Origin: Collinsella sp.
Lineage (GTDB): Bacteria; Actinomycetota; Coriobacteriia; Coriobacteriales; Coriobacteriaceae
Direction of reading: 5' to 3'
Assembly (NCBI GenBank): GCA_022728415.1
Contig: JAIJJM010000067.1
Location: 1 to 8,666 of the forward strand
DNA length: 8,666 nucleotides
This document shows, piece by piece, positions 1 to 5,533 of this stretch. The translations under genes and the position numbers were made by a program. The stretch's first letter is position 1. Every line of letters begins with the position of its first letter. The notes beneath the pieces were generated by a model, which had not been told where the DNA came from, did not search any database, and was given only the letters and a program-made list of their open reading frames with translations.

Positions 1-129
1 CTGGCGTGGCACTCAGAAAACTGGACCCCACCCTCCACATGGAAAGAAGGTGTCGCCGGCGTCCTGATGGATATGGTGCTCGGCGTGATCGCCAAGATCG
101 CCACGCCCTGGCAGCAGAAGAAGAACTAG
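1..129 (+). CDS. C-terminal fragment, probable ABC transporter permease of the NitT/TauT (SsuC-like) family
   Basis: Only the last 42 codons lie in the window, in frame 1, ending with TAG at 127-129. The tail is a hydrophobic helix (about residues 20-34 of the fragment, AGVLMDMVLGVIAKI) followed by TPWQQKKN. An Asp-xx-Leu helix leading into a Pro-Trp and a basic end resembles the C-terminus of SsuC/TauC-type permeases. It is too short for a firm family call. The stop lies six bases before the start of an ABC ATPase of the matching class, and the ribosome-binding site of that gene overlaps this stop codon, so the two are surely co-transcribed. That context is the main reason for calling it a permease. 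Two tryptophans in the first half (WHSENW) are unusual for such a tail. A different membrane protein is possible. Confidence 0.45.
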   Translation: MAWHSENWTPPSTWKEGVAGVLMDMVLGVIAKIATPWQQKKN

Positions 130-135
130 GAGGGC

Positions 136-909
136 ATGATGTCTCACGAGCTTTCGATTGCAGACCTTAACAAGGACTTTTCCATCAAGGGCGAGACGCG
201 CCACGTGCTCGACCATATCGACCTTGATATCCGCGCCGGCGAGTTTTTGGTCATCGTGGGCCACTCCGGCTGCGGCAAGTCCACGCTGCTCAAGATCATC
301 GCCGGACTCGAGCATCCCACGACGGGTACCGTCGCGCTCGACGGCAAGCCTGTGACCGGCCCCGGCCCCGACCGGACCATGATCTTTCAGGAGCACCGCC
401 TGTTTCCCTGGATGAGCATCCGCGACAACGTTGAGTTTGGCCTGCGCGGACGGTCCGATTCCGAGCGCTCCCAGATCTCGAGCCGCCTGCTCAAGACCGT
501 CGACCTGGAAGAGTTCGCGGACGCGTACCCGGCACAGCTTTCGGGCGGCATGTCGCAGCGCGCCGCCATCGCCCGCGCCTTGGCGACTAATCCCGAGATT
601 CTGCTGCTCGACGAGCCCTTTGGCGCGCTCGATGCCTTTACCAAGATGGAGCTGCAGGAGGAGCTGCTGCGCATCCACGCCGAGCAGGGCGGCACTATGG
701 CCATGGTGACCCACGATATCGAGGAGGCCGTGTACCTGGCCGACCGTATCGTGGTCATGTCGAGCCGACCCGGCAAGATCGAGGAGATCGTCGAGGTGCA
801 GCTGGGCCGCCCGCGCGACCGCGGCAGCGCCGACTTTGCCTGGTACAAGAAACGTGTGTACGACCATTTCATCAAGTCGAAACAAAAGGGACCCGAATAC
901 GTTATCTAA
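136..909 (+). CDS. ABC transporter ATPase, NitT/TauT/SsuB class
   Basis: This is the cytoplasmic ATP-hydrolysing subunit of an importer, 257 residues, full length for the family. Visible motifs are Walker A GHSGCGKST (42-50), the Q-loop glutamine in FQEHRLFPW (Q85), the signature LSGGMSQR (135-142), Walker B ILLLDEP (155-161), the D-loop GALD (163-166) and the H-loop histidine in VTHDIEEA (H193). The FQEHRLFPW stretch and the THDIEEAVYLADRIVVMSSRPG block are typical of SsuB, TauB and NrtD, which serve sulfonates, taurine or nitrate. The start may be ATG 136 or ATG 139. An AGGAGGG ribosome site at 128-134 sits too close to 136 and slightly better for 139. It follows the probable permease by six bases. 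Location beside methionine and sulfite genes favours a sulfur compound as substrate, but the ATPase alone cannot show this. Confidence 0.9.
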   Translation: MMSHELSIADLNKDFSIKGETRHVLDHIDLDIRAGEFLVIVGHSGCGKSTLLKIIAGLEHPTTGTVALDGKPVTGPGPDRTMIFQEHRLFPWMSIRDNVEFGLRGRSDSERSQISSRLLKTVDLEEFADAYPAQLSGGMSQRAAIARALATNPEILLLDEPFGALDAFTKMELQEELLRIHAEQGGTMAMVTHDIEEAVYLADRIVVMSSRPGKIEEIVEVQLGRPRDRGSADFAWYKKRVYDHFIKSKQKGPEYVI

Positions 910-941
910 CCTATACGGTTGGTAGGATTTGTAGCAGAATG

Positions 942-968
942 GTGCGCCAAGCAAATTGTTCGCACAAT
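942..968 (+). promoter_or_regulatory. Overlapping small inverted repeats upstream of metY
   Basis: Two short inverted repeats share bases just before the metY ribosome site. ATTGT (955-959) pairs with ACAAT (964-968) across a TCGC loop. GTGCG (942-946) pairs with CGCAC (961-965) across 14 bases. The pairings exclude each other. They could be an operator or a minor RNA switch, but both stems are only five base pairs long and may be chance. I see no convincing -35/-10 pair and no known riboswitch in the 75-base gap. Confidence 0.2.
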
Positions 969-969
969 G

Positions 970-975
970 AGGGAG
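970..975 (+). promoter_or_regulatory. Ribosome-binding site choosing the metY start
   Basis: AGGGAG lies nine bases before ATG 985. The in-frame TTG at 919 and ATG at 967 have no comparable site, so 985 is the preferred start. A later in-frame ATG at 1018 would begin exactly where family similarity starts, but it lacks a clear site. Confidence 0.5.
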
Positions 976-984
976 CGATTGAGG

Positions 985-2259
985 ATGACCGAACCGAGCG
1001 ACGAGCGCATCGACGGCATGCGCTTTGAGACGGCGCTGCTCCACGCGCGCCGCCGCGAGCCGTTCGCCGTGGAGTCGACGACGCCGCCGATCTACCAGAC
1101 GAGCGCCTATGCGTTCGATGAGGAGGAGCGTCACGCCGCGGTGGCAGGCGGGCGTGCGCCGGGCTACGTGTATACGCGCCTGGGCAACCCCACCGTTGCG
1201 GCGTTCGAGCGTCGCATGGCGGCGCTGGAGGGCGGCTTTGCGGCCGTCGCCACCGCCTCGGGCATGGCGGCGATCTTCAACGCCGTCTCCAACGTGCTGC
1301 GCGCGGGGGACAAGATCGTGGCGGGTGCCTGCCTGTACGGCGGCACGCTCGAGCTGTTCGAAAGTCTGCGCGACTTTGGTATCGAGACCGTCTATGTTTC
1401 CGAGCTGACACCGGACACGTTGGAGCAGGCGATTGACGAGCGCACCAAGCTCGTCTTTGCCGAGACCATCTCGAATCCCAAGCTCGAAGTGCTCGATATC
1501 GCCGCTATTGCCGAGGTCGCCCACGTGCGCGGCATTGGCCTGGTGGTCGACAACACCGTGGCGACGCCGTATCTGTGTCGCCCGCTCGACCTGGGTGCCG
1601 ACGTGGTCGTTGAGTCCTCGAGCAAGTACATCAACGGTCACAGCAATGCCATCAGCGGCGTGGTGATCGATTCGGGCCGCGGTCCGTGGGATCCGCAGCG
1701 CTACCCGTCCATGGCCAAGTGGGCCAAGTTTCGCAACATGGCCTATACGGTCAAGCTGCGTCAGGGACTGTTCCGCGATACCGGCGCGTGCCTGTCGCCG
1801 CAAAACGCGTTTCTCAACTGTACGGGCATCGAGACGCTCGCCCTGCGCATGGAGCGCGCCTGCGCGAACGCCCAAGGCCTTGCCGAATGGTTCGCGTCGA
1901 GCGGCCACGATGTCGAGGTCGACTATCCGGGTCTGCCCTCGCACCCAGGTCATGACTTGGCCGCGCGTCAGTTTGGCGGCCGCGGCTTTGGCGCGCTCAT
2001 GTCGATCCGCGTGGGCTCCCAGGAGCGTGCGTTCAAGGTTATCAACGGCGTCAAGTTGCCGCTGCGCGTAAGCAACATCGGCGACACCAAGACGCTCATC
2101 ACGCATCCTGCGACAACTGTTTTCGCCGACAATTCGCCGCAGGAGCAACAGGCGGCAGGCGTGTGGCCCGATACGATTCGCCTATCGATCGGGATCGAGG
2201 ACCTCGCCGACCTTATCGAGGATTTCGAGCGGTCGCTCACCGCCGCCGATCAAGCATAG
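985..2259 (+). CDS. metY: O-acetylhomoserine sulfhydrylase (homocysteine synthase), PLP-dependent
   Basis: This cytoplasmic pyridoxal-phosphate enzyme of the Cys/Met metabolism family makes homocysteine from O-acetylhomoserine and sulfide or a protein-bound thiocarboxylate. From ATG 985 it has 424 residues, normal for MetY. Landmarks are YTRLGNPT (63-70, phosphate-contacting Tyr/Arg), ASGMAA (91-96), the stacking Tyr in LYGGT (Y118), the cofactor-binding Asp in VVDNTVATP (D189) and the Schiff-base lysine in SSSKYINGH (K214). Near the C-terminus, SNIGDTKTLITHPAT followed by RLSIGIED is the pattern of O-acetylhomoserine sulfhydrylases rather than cystathionine synthases. The first 12 residues are charged and unconserved. 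The stop lies 13 bases before the sulfite reductase start. That pairing, plus the downstream carrier-protein genes, points to the protein-thiocarboxylate version of the reaction. Free sulfide use cannot be excluded. Confidence 0.93.
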   Translation: MTEPSDERIDGMRFETALLHARRREPFAVESTTPPIYQTSAYAFDEEERHAAVAGGRAPGYVYTRLGNPTVAAFERRMAALEGGFAAVATASGMAAIFNAVSNVLRAGDKIVAGACLYGGTLELFESLRDFGIETVYVSELTPDTLEQAIDERTKLVFAETISNPKLEVLDIAAIAEVAHVRGIGLVVDNTVATPYLCRPLDLGADVVVESSSKYINGHSNAISGVVIDSGRGPWDPQRYPSMAKWAKFRNMAYTVKLRQGLFRDTGACLSPQNAFLNCTGIETLALRMERACANAQGLAEWFASSGHDVEVDYPGLPSHPGHDLAARQFGGRGFGALMSIRVGSQERAFKVINGVKLPLRVSNIGDTKTLITHPATTVFADNSPQEQQAAGVWPDTIRLSIGIEDLADLIEDFERSLTAADQA

Positions 2260-2272
2260 AAGGGGAACTGGT

Positions 2273-3187
2273 ATGGCAAAGATCAACAATGCCGCACTCA
2301 AAAAGGGCGGTTTTATGGCCCAGAAGCAGAAGGGGTACTACAGCCTTCGCCTGCGCGTGGTGGCCGGGCATATGACGGCCGAGCAGCTGCGTGTCGTGGC
2401 TGAGGTGGCCGAAAAGTGCGGTCACGGCTACATCCACAACACAAGTCGCCAGTCCATCGAGATTCCCTGGATCAACGTGGAGGATGCCGAGGAGGTCAAG
2501 GCCGTGCTTGCCCAGGGCGGCGTGGAGCCGGGCTGCTGCGGCGCGCGCGTCCGCACGGTGACGGGCTGCCAGGGCTGCGTGTCGTGTCCTTCGGGCAACA
2601 TCGACAGCTTTGCCGTCGCCAACGAGCTCGACGAGCGCTATTTTGGCCGCGACCTGCCCGGTAAGTTTAAGTTTGGCGTGACCGGTTGCCAAAACAACTG
2701 CCTGAAGGCCGAGGAGAACGACATGGGCATCAAGGGCGGCCGCAAGGTCACCTGGATTCCCGACGCGTGCATCCACTGCGGCATCTGCTCCAAGGTGTGC
2801 TCGTTTGATGCCATCAGCGACGACGGCGAGACGCTCACGGTGGACTACGACAAGTGCGCAAGCTGCGGCAAGTGCTCGCAGAAGTGCCCGGTCGACGCTT
2901 GGGAGACCCAGCCGGTCTACAACGTGTGCTTTGGTGGCCTGTTTGGCAACCACATTACCAAGGCCAAGTCGTTCCTTCCGCCCATCGAGAGCGACGAGCA
3001 GCTCATCGCCGTGGCGGATGCCGCGATCCAGTGGTTCGACGACCACGCCAAGGCCGGCGATCGCTTTAAGTTCACGCTCGATCGCGAGGGCTGGGAGGGC
3101 ATGGTCGAGGCCGTGACCGCTGCCTACAACGAGCATGCGCCCAAGCCGGGCGAGCCCATCAAGCCGCTGGTCGGCACTGATAAATAA
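2273..3187 (+). CDS. Small siroheme sulfite reductase with two ferredoxin clusters (AsrC-like)
   Basis: This cytoplasmic protein of 304 residues belongs to the nitrite/sulfite reductase family and probably reduces sulfite to sulfide with six electrons. The siroheme-bridging [4Fe-4S] site is visible as C99-x5-C105 and C139-x3-C143 (TGCQNNC). Two ferredoxin-type clusters follow: C166/C169/C172/C176 and C195/C198/C201/C205, the last ending in Cys-Pro. An extra Cys pair at 88-89 (PGCCGA) precedes the siroheme site. The size and domain order match AsrC-type and other compact anaerobic reductases, not the long CysI type. No AsrA/AsrB electron-transfer partners are in the window. Start ATG 2273 has an AGGGG site eight bases upstream. 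An in-frame ATG at 2315 is less likely. Nitrite reduction is a possible alternative, but the MetY and sulfur-carrier neighbours favour sulfite. Confidence 0.9.
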   Translation: MAKINNAALKKGGFMAQKQKGYYSLRLRVVAGHMTAEQLRVVAEVAEKCGHGYIHNTSRQSIEIPWINVEDAEEVKAVLAQGGVEPGCCGARVRTVTGCQGCVSCPSGNIDSFAVANELDERYFGRDLPGKFKFGVTGCQNNCLKAEENDMGIKGGRKVTWIPDACIHCGICSKVCSFDAISDDGETLTVDYDKCASCGKCSQKCPVDAWETQPVYNVCFGGLFGNHITKAKSFLPPIESDEQLIAVADAAIQWFDDHAKAGDRFKFTLDREGWEGMVEAVTAAYNEHAPKPGEPIKPLVGTDK

Positions 3188-3220
3188 GTTGACGCGGCGG
3201 GGTTGCACCCATGCCGTCTA

Positions 3221-3230
3221 AGGAAGGAGG
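3221..3230 (+). promoter_or_regulatory. Strong ribosome-binding site of the TusA gene
   Basis: AGGAAGGAGG sits five bases before ATG 3236 and decides that start over an upstream in-frame TTG at 3203. The site is followed at once by CCTCC, giving the palindrome GGAGGCCTCC at 3226-3235, which could partly mask it in RNA. Confidence 0.65.
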
Positions 3231-3235
3231 CCTCC

Positions 3236-3490
3236 ATGGCCCAGGAAGAGATTGCATTTGACGACGAGGTCGATATCACCGACGCCGTCTGCCCCATGAC
3301 GTTTGTGCGCGCGAAGGCCGCCATCGAGGAGCTCGAGATCGGCCAGGTGCTCAAGGTGCACCTCAACGAGGGCGAGCCCATGCAAAACGTGCCGCGCTCG
3401 CTTAAGGATGACGGCCAGCAGGTACTGCGCCTGGCGCCGTCGGACGAGGGCACGTTTGACCTGTACGTTAAGAAGCTCGTGGACGAGTAA
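3236..3490 (+). CDS. tusA: TusA-family sulfur carrier protein
   Basis: This is a small cytoplasmic protein of 84 residues with the SirA/TusA fold pattern. It has a beta strand and then Cys-Pro (C19-P20 in DAVCPMTFVRAK), followed by an amphipathic helix and the segment IGQVLKVHLNEGEPMQNVPRSLKDDGQQVL. The Cys of Cys-Pro carries a persulfide in TusA proteins and passes sulfur to partners. The gene lies 48 bases after the sulfite reductase and 11 bases before a thioredoxin gene, so it may take sulfur leaving the reductase and hand it on to the ThiS-like carrier encoded further down. This is inference: TusA proteins also serve tRNA thiolation and sulfur oxidation. No second conserved Cys is present. 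The start is fixed by an unusually strong ribosome site. Confidence 0.88.
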   Translation: MAQEEIAFDDEVDITDAVCPMTFVRAKAAIEELEIGQVLKVHLNEGEPMQNVPRSLKDDGQQVLRLAPSDEGTFDLYVKKLVDE

Positions 3491-3494
3491 GGAG
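3491..3494 (+). promoter_or_regulatory. Ribosome-binding site choosing the thioredoxin start
   Basis: GGAG directly after the TusA stop codon is seven bases before ATG 3502 but only one base before ATG 3496. This favours the start at 3502. Confidence 0.5.
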
Positions 3495-3501
3495 AATGAC
3501 G

Positions 3502-3822
3502 ATGGCAGAGAGAATCGACGCCGCTTCGTTTGAGGAACGTGTGCTCAAGGCGGACAAGCCGGTGCTCGTTGATTTTTATTCGGATACCTGCATTCCGTGT
3601 AAGCGCTTAAACCCGCAGCTTGCCAAGCTGGAGGAGGCCCGCGTCGGCGAACTCGACGTGGTGAAGGTCAATATCAACTTCGACACGCAGGTGGCCGTTG
3701 ACAACGGCGTCATGGCGGCGCCCACGCTCGTGCTGTTCCAGGGCGGCAAGGAGGCCGGTCGCACGGTGGGCTTTAAGGCGCTCAAAGAGCTCGAGGAGTT
3801 TATCGATGGGGCGCTCGCCTAG
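3502..3822 (+). CDS. Thioredoxin-fold protein with atypical CIPC active site
   Basis: This cytoplasmic protein of 106 residues has the size and order of a classical thioredoxin: PVLVDFYSDTC (20-30), the redox pair C30-I-P-C33, and the cis-proline loop at P74 (AAPTLVLF), ending with GFKALKELEEFID. The usual active site is WCGPC. Here the Trp is Thr and the Gly is Ile (TCIPC), so redox potential and partner choice are probably not those of housekeeping thioredoxin. Sitting between the TusA gene and the ThiS-like carrier gene, it may release sulfur from the TusA persulfide or keep a cysteine of the pathway reduced. That role is inferred from position only. No signal peptide is present. It follows TusA by 11 bases. 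Confidence 0.88.
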   Translation: MAERIDAASFEERVLKADKPVLVDFYSDTCIPCKRLNPQLAKLEEARVGELDVVKVNINFDTQVAVDNGVMAAPTLVLFQGGKEAGRTVGFKALKELEEFIDGALA

Positions 3823-3871
3823 GGCCCTGTCTGAGCGGGTCTGCAAGGGCTCGGATACGTAATTACTTCGT

Positions 3872-3878
3872 AGGAAGG
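3872..3878 (+). promoter_or_regulatory. Ribosome-binding site choosing the ThiS-like start
   Basis: AGGAAGG abuts ATG 3879 with no spacer and lies nine bases before ATG 3888. The second ATG, giving MKINVGGK, is therefore the likely start and matches the normal N-terminus of ThiS-type proteins. Confidence 0.55.
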
Positions 3879-3887
3879 ATGCCAATC

Positions 3888-4094
3888 ATGAAGATCAATG
3901 TCGGCGGCAAGCAGAAAGAATACGACGAGGGCCTGACCGTGACGCAGCTCGTAGCGGCCGAGAATGTCGAGACGCCCGAGTACGTGACCGTGTCGGTCAA
4001 CGACGAGTTCGTGGACCACAAGGACTTCGACAGCCGCGTGCTCAACGATGGCGACACGGTTGAGTTTCTCTACTTCATGGGCGGTGGCTGCTAA
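3888..4094 (+). CDS. hcyS: ThiS/MoaD-like sulfur carrier ending in Gly-Gly-Gly-Cys (HcyS-like)
   Basis: This is a beta-grasp, ubiquitin-like carrier of 68 residues. It begins MKINVGGKQKEYDEG, continues with a helix TVTQLVAAENV and a strand EYVTVSVNDEFV, and ends DGDTVEFLYFMGGGC. The DGD-x-VEFLY-x-MGGG block is the hallmark of ThiS-type carriers, whose C-terminal glycine is adenylated and then converted to a thiocarboxylate. In ThiS the protein stops at Gly-Gly. Here one cysteine (C68) follows, so the carrier should be inactive until trimmed. A ThiF-like E1 gene and a JAMM protease gene follow, as in the Wolinella HcyS/HcyF/HcyD system for homocysteine, where as I recall the cap is alanine. 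No thiG, thiH or moaE is nearby, which argues against thiamin or molybdopterin. The symbol is by analogy. Confidence 0.85.
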   Translation: MKINVGGKQKEYDEGLTVTQLVAAENVETPEYVTVSVNDEFVDHKDFDSRVLNDGDTVEFLYFMGGGC

Positions 4095-4200
4095 AAAAGT
4101 TCCCTAAGCACCGCACCTTGGCCCTCAAGCCGTCGCTTGCGTACATTTAAGTACGCGGCGCTCCTCTTTCGCGGCAACCTGCGGCACCTGGAACATTTTT
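4093..4200. repeat. Nested inverted-repeat element in the gap between carrier and E1 genes
   Basis: The 147-base gap at 4095-4241 contains ordered complementarity. The ends AAAAAAGTTCC (4093-4103) and GGAACATTTTT (4190-4200) match at 10 of 11 positions. Inside, CCGCA (4111-4115) pairs with TGCGG (4180-4184). Two hairpins lie within: CTTGG/TCAAG (4117-4129, one wobble pair) and a longer one with stem GCGTAC/GTACGC, loop ATTTAA, extended by CGC/GGCG through a bulge (4134-4160). The left end overlaps the hcyS stop codon. No T-run follows the strong hairpin, so it is not a standard terminator. It may be a structured RNA, an attenuator, or a small mobile inverted-repeat element. The A/T ends make chance more likely. 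The remaining 41 bases hold only the hcyF ribosome site. Confidence 0.35.
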
Positions 4201-4241
4201 AGCCGATCCCCGTTTCTCTTCAGTTTTAAGGGAGCTATCGC

Positions 4242-5078
4242 ATGGCTTTTTCGAATGAACAGCTTGAGCGCTATTCGCGCCACATCATCTTGAAGGAGGT
4301 TGGCGTCAAGGGGCAAAAGAAGCTCCTGAATGCCCGCGTCCTTATTATCGGCGCTGGCGGCCTGGGCGCACCGGCGGCCCTGTACCTGGCTGCTGCCGGC
4401 GTGGGCACCATCGGTATTGTCGATGCCGACGAGGTCGATCTTTCCAACCTGCAGCGTCAGGTGATCCATGCCACGTCCAACATCGGCGAGCCTAAGGTGG
4501 AAAGCGCCAAGGAGACGATGGAGGACATCAACCCCGACGTCACGGTCAACACCTACCAGGAGTTCGTCGACTCCACCAACATCGCCGACTTGATCGCCGA
4601 CTACGACTTTGTGATCGACGGCGTGGATAACTTTCCCACGAAGTTTCTCATCAACGACGCCTGCGTTATGGCCAAGAAGCCCTTTGTGCACGCGGGTATC
4701 ATCCGCTTTAAGGGCCAGCTCATGACCTATGTGCCGGGCGAGGGTCCGTGCTACCGCTGCGTCTTTAAGACCATGCCGCCCAAGGACGCCGTGCCCACGT
4801 GCAAGCAGGCGGGCGTCATCGGCGCCATGGCGGGTGTCATTGGCTGCCTGGAGGCGCTCGAGGCTATCAAGTACATCTTGGGCATCGGCAACCTGCTGAC
4901 GGGCAAGCTGCTCACCTATGATGCGCTGGCGGGCGATTTCCATACCATCAAGCTGCCGCCGGCAGACCCCAATTGCGCCATCTGCGGCGAGCATCCGACC
5001 ATCACCGAGCTGATCGACTACGAGCAGCCCGAGTGCGCCGACGCCGTGCATGGTGCGAGCCTGAAGGCGGGGGAGTAG
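4242..5078 (+). CDS. hcyF: ThiF/MoeB/HesA-family E1-like adenylyltransferase (HcyF-like)
   Basis: This cytoplasmic enzyme of 278 residues activates the C-terminal glycine of a ubiquitin-like sulfur carrier with ATP. Visible features are the opening RYSRHIILKEVG (10-21, with the ATP-contacting Arg), the nucleotide loop GAGGLG (37-42), IVDADEVDLSNLQRQ (59-73), the DGVDNF motif (D129) and two zinc-binding pairs, C170-x2-C173 (CYRC) and C245-x2-C248 (CAIC). C187 in PTCKQAGVIG is at the place of the catalytic or sulfur-transfer Cys of MoeB/ThiF. There is no C-terminal rhodanese domain, so sulfur must come from another protein, for example the TusA neighbour or the reductase. Start ATG 4242 has AAGGGAG seven bases upstream. 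Only two bases separate its stop from the protease gene. MoeB or ThiF function is the alternative, but no matching pathway genes are present. Confidence 0.88.
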   Translation: MAFSNEQLERYSRHIILKEVGVKGQKKLLNARVLIIGAGGLGAPAALYLAAAGVGTIGIVDADEVDLSNLQRQVIHATSNIGEPKVESAKETMEDINPDVTVNTYQEFVDSTNIADLIADYDFVIDGVDNFPTKFLINDACVMAKKPFVHAGIIRFKGQLMTYVPGEGPCYRCVFKTMPPKDAVPTCKQAGVIGAMAGVIGCLEALEAIKYILGIGNLLTGKLLTYDALAGDFHTIKLPPADPNCAICGEHPTITELIDYEQPECADAVHGASLKAGE

Positions 5079-5080
5079 CG

Positions 5081-5533
5081 ATGCCGCGCGTGGAGAAGCT
5101 GCTGCTTGCGGCTGCCGACTACGATCGCATCGTGGCGCATGCCAAGGAGGGTCTGCCCAACGAAGCATGCGGTCTGATTGCCGGCACGGTGGCCGGCGAG
5201 GACGAGGCAGCAGTGGGTATCGTCGAGCATGTGTACCTGCTTACCAATATCGACGAGAGTAACGAGCACTTTTCGATGAATCCGCGCGAGCAGCTCGCGG
5301 CCGTTAAGGACGCGCGCGCCCATGGCTGGGAGATGCTCGGCAACTGGCATTCGCACCCCGAGAGCCCGTCGCGTCCCTCCGAGGAGGACAAGCGCCTGGC
5401 GTTTGACTCGACGGCGGCGTATCTGATTCTGTCACTGATGGATTCCGAGCATCTGGTGCTCAACGCCTTCCATGTTGAACACGACAAGCAGGTTGCCCGC
5501 GTGCCGCTCGAGGTTGTTGAGGCAAAGGCGTGA
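5081..5533 (+). CDS. hcyD: JAMM/MPN+ zinc metalloprotease, M67 family (HcyD-like)
   Basis: This is a cytoplasmic Mov34/MPN-domain peptidase of 150 residues. The complete JAMM zinc site is visible: catalytic Glu E28 in NEACGLIAG, then H90-S-H92-P, seven residues on S100, and D103 (H-x-H-x7-S-x2-D). Free-standing bacterial JAMM proteins of this size trim residues beyond the diglycine of ubiquitin-like carriers. The obvious substrate is the carrier ending in Gly-Gly-Gly-Cys encoded two genes upstream, whose last cysteine must be removed before adenylation. In Wolinella the equivalent protease, HcyD, removes a terminal residue from HcyS. I chose ATG 5081, which has GGGGGAG upstream and gives the normal N-terminus. 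An in-frame reading back to 4973 overlaps the E1 gene and is not credible. The stop overlaps the next gene by four bases. Confidence 0.87.
   Translation: MPRVEKLLLAAADYDRIVAHAKEGLPNEACGLIAGTVAGEDEAAVGIVEHVYLLTNIDESNEHFSMNPREQLAAVKDARAHGWEMLGNWHSHPESPSRPSEEDKRLAFDSTAAYLILSLMDSEHLVLNAFHVEHDKQVARVPLEVVEAKA

Noticed and set aside
13..2148. Very long open frame on the minus strand (711 codons) across the ATPase and metY genes
   Set aside because: It is antisense to two genes with clear motifs. Its translation is rich in Arg, Ala, His and Gly with no recognisable domain, as expected from GC-rich third positions. The same holds for the minus-strand frames at 2237-3208, 4125-5168, 5119-6240 and 6575-7573.
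3189..3217. TTGACG promoter-like -35 after the sulfite reductase stop
   Set aside because: At 17 bases spacing the -10 position reads TGCCGT, which is not a credible box. The genes are otherwise spaced as an operon.
3858..3874. Short inverted repeat TACG/CGTA before the ThiS-like gene
   Set aside because: It has only four pairs around a nine-base AT-rich loop, well within chance.
3823..3887. Possible terminator between the thioredoxin and ThiS-like genes (GGCCCT/AGGGCT)
   Set aside because: The stem is six base pairs with one wobble and a loop of about 17 bases. No T-run follows, so it does not look like an intrinsic terminator.
3888..5078. Thiamin (ThiS/ThiF) or molybdopterin (MoaD/MoeB) biosynthesis cluster
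   Set aside because: No thiG, thiH, thiC, moaE or moaA is present. The carrier has a residue beyond the glycines, and a JAMM protease, MetY and sulfite reductase are adjacent, which fits the homocysteine route better.
4973..5080. Longer N-terminus for the JAMM protease starting inside the E1 gene
   Set aside because: The extra 36 residues are Arg-rich read-through of the E1 coding sequence in another frame. ATG 5081 has its own ribosome site and the normal family start.
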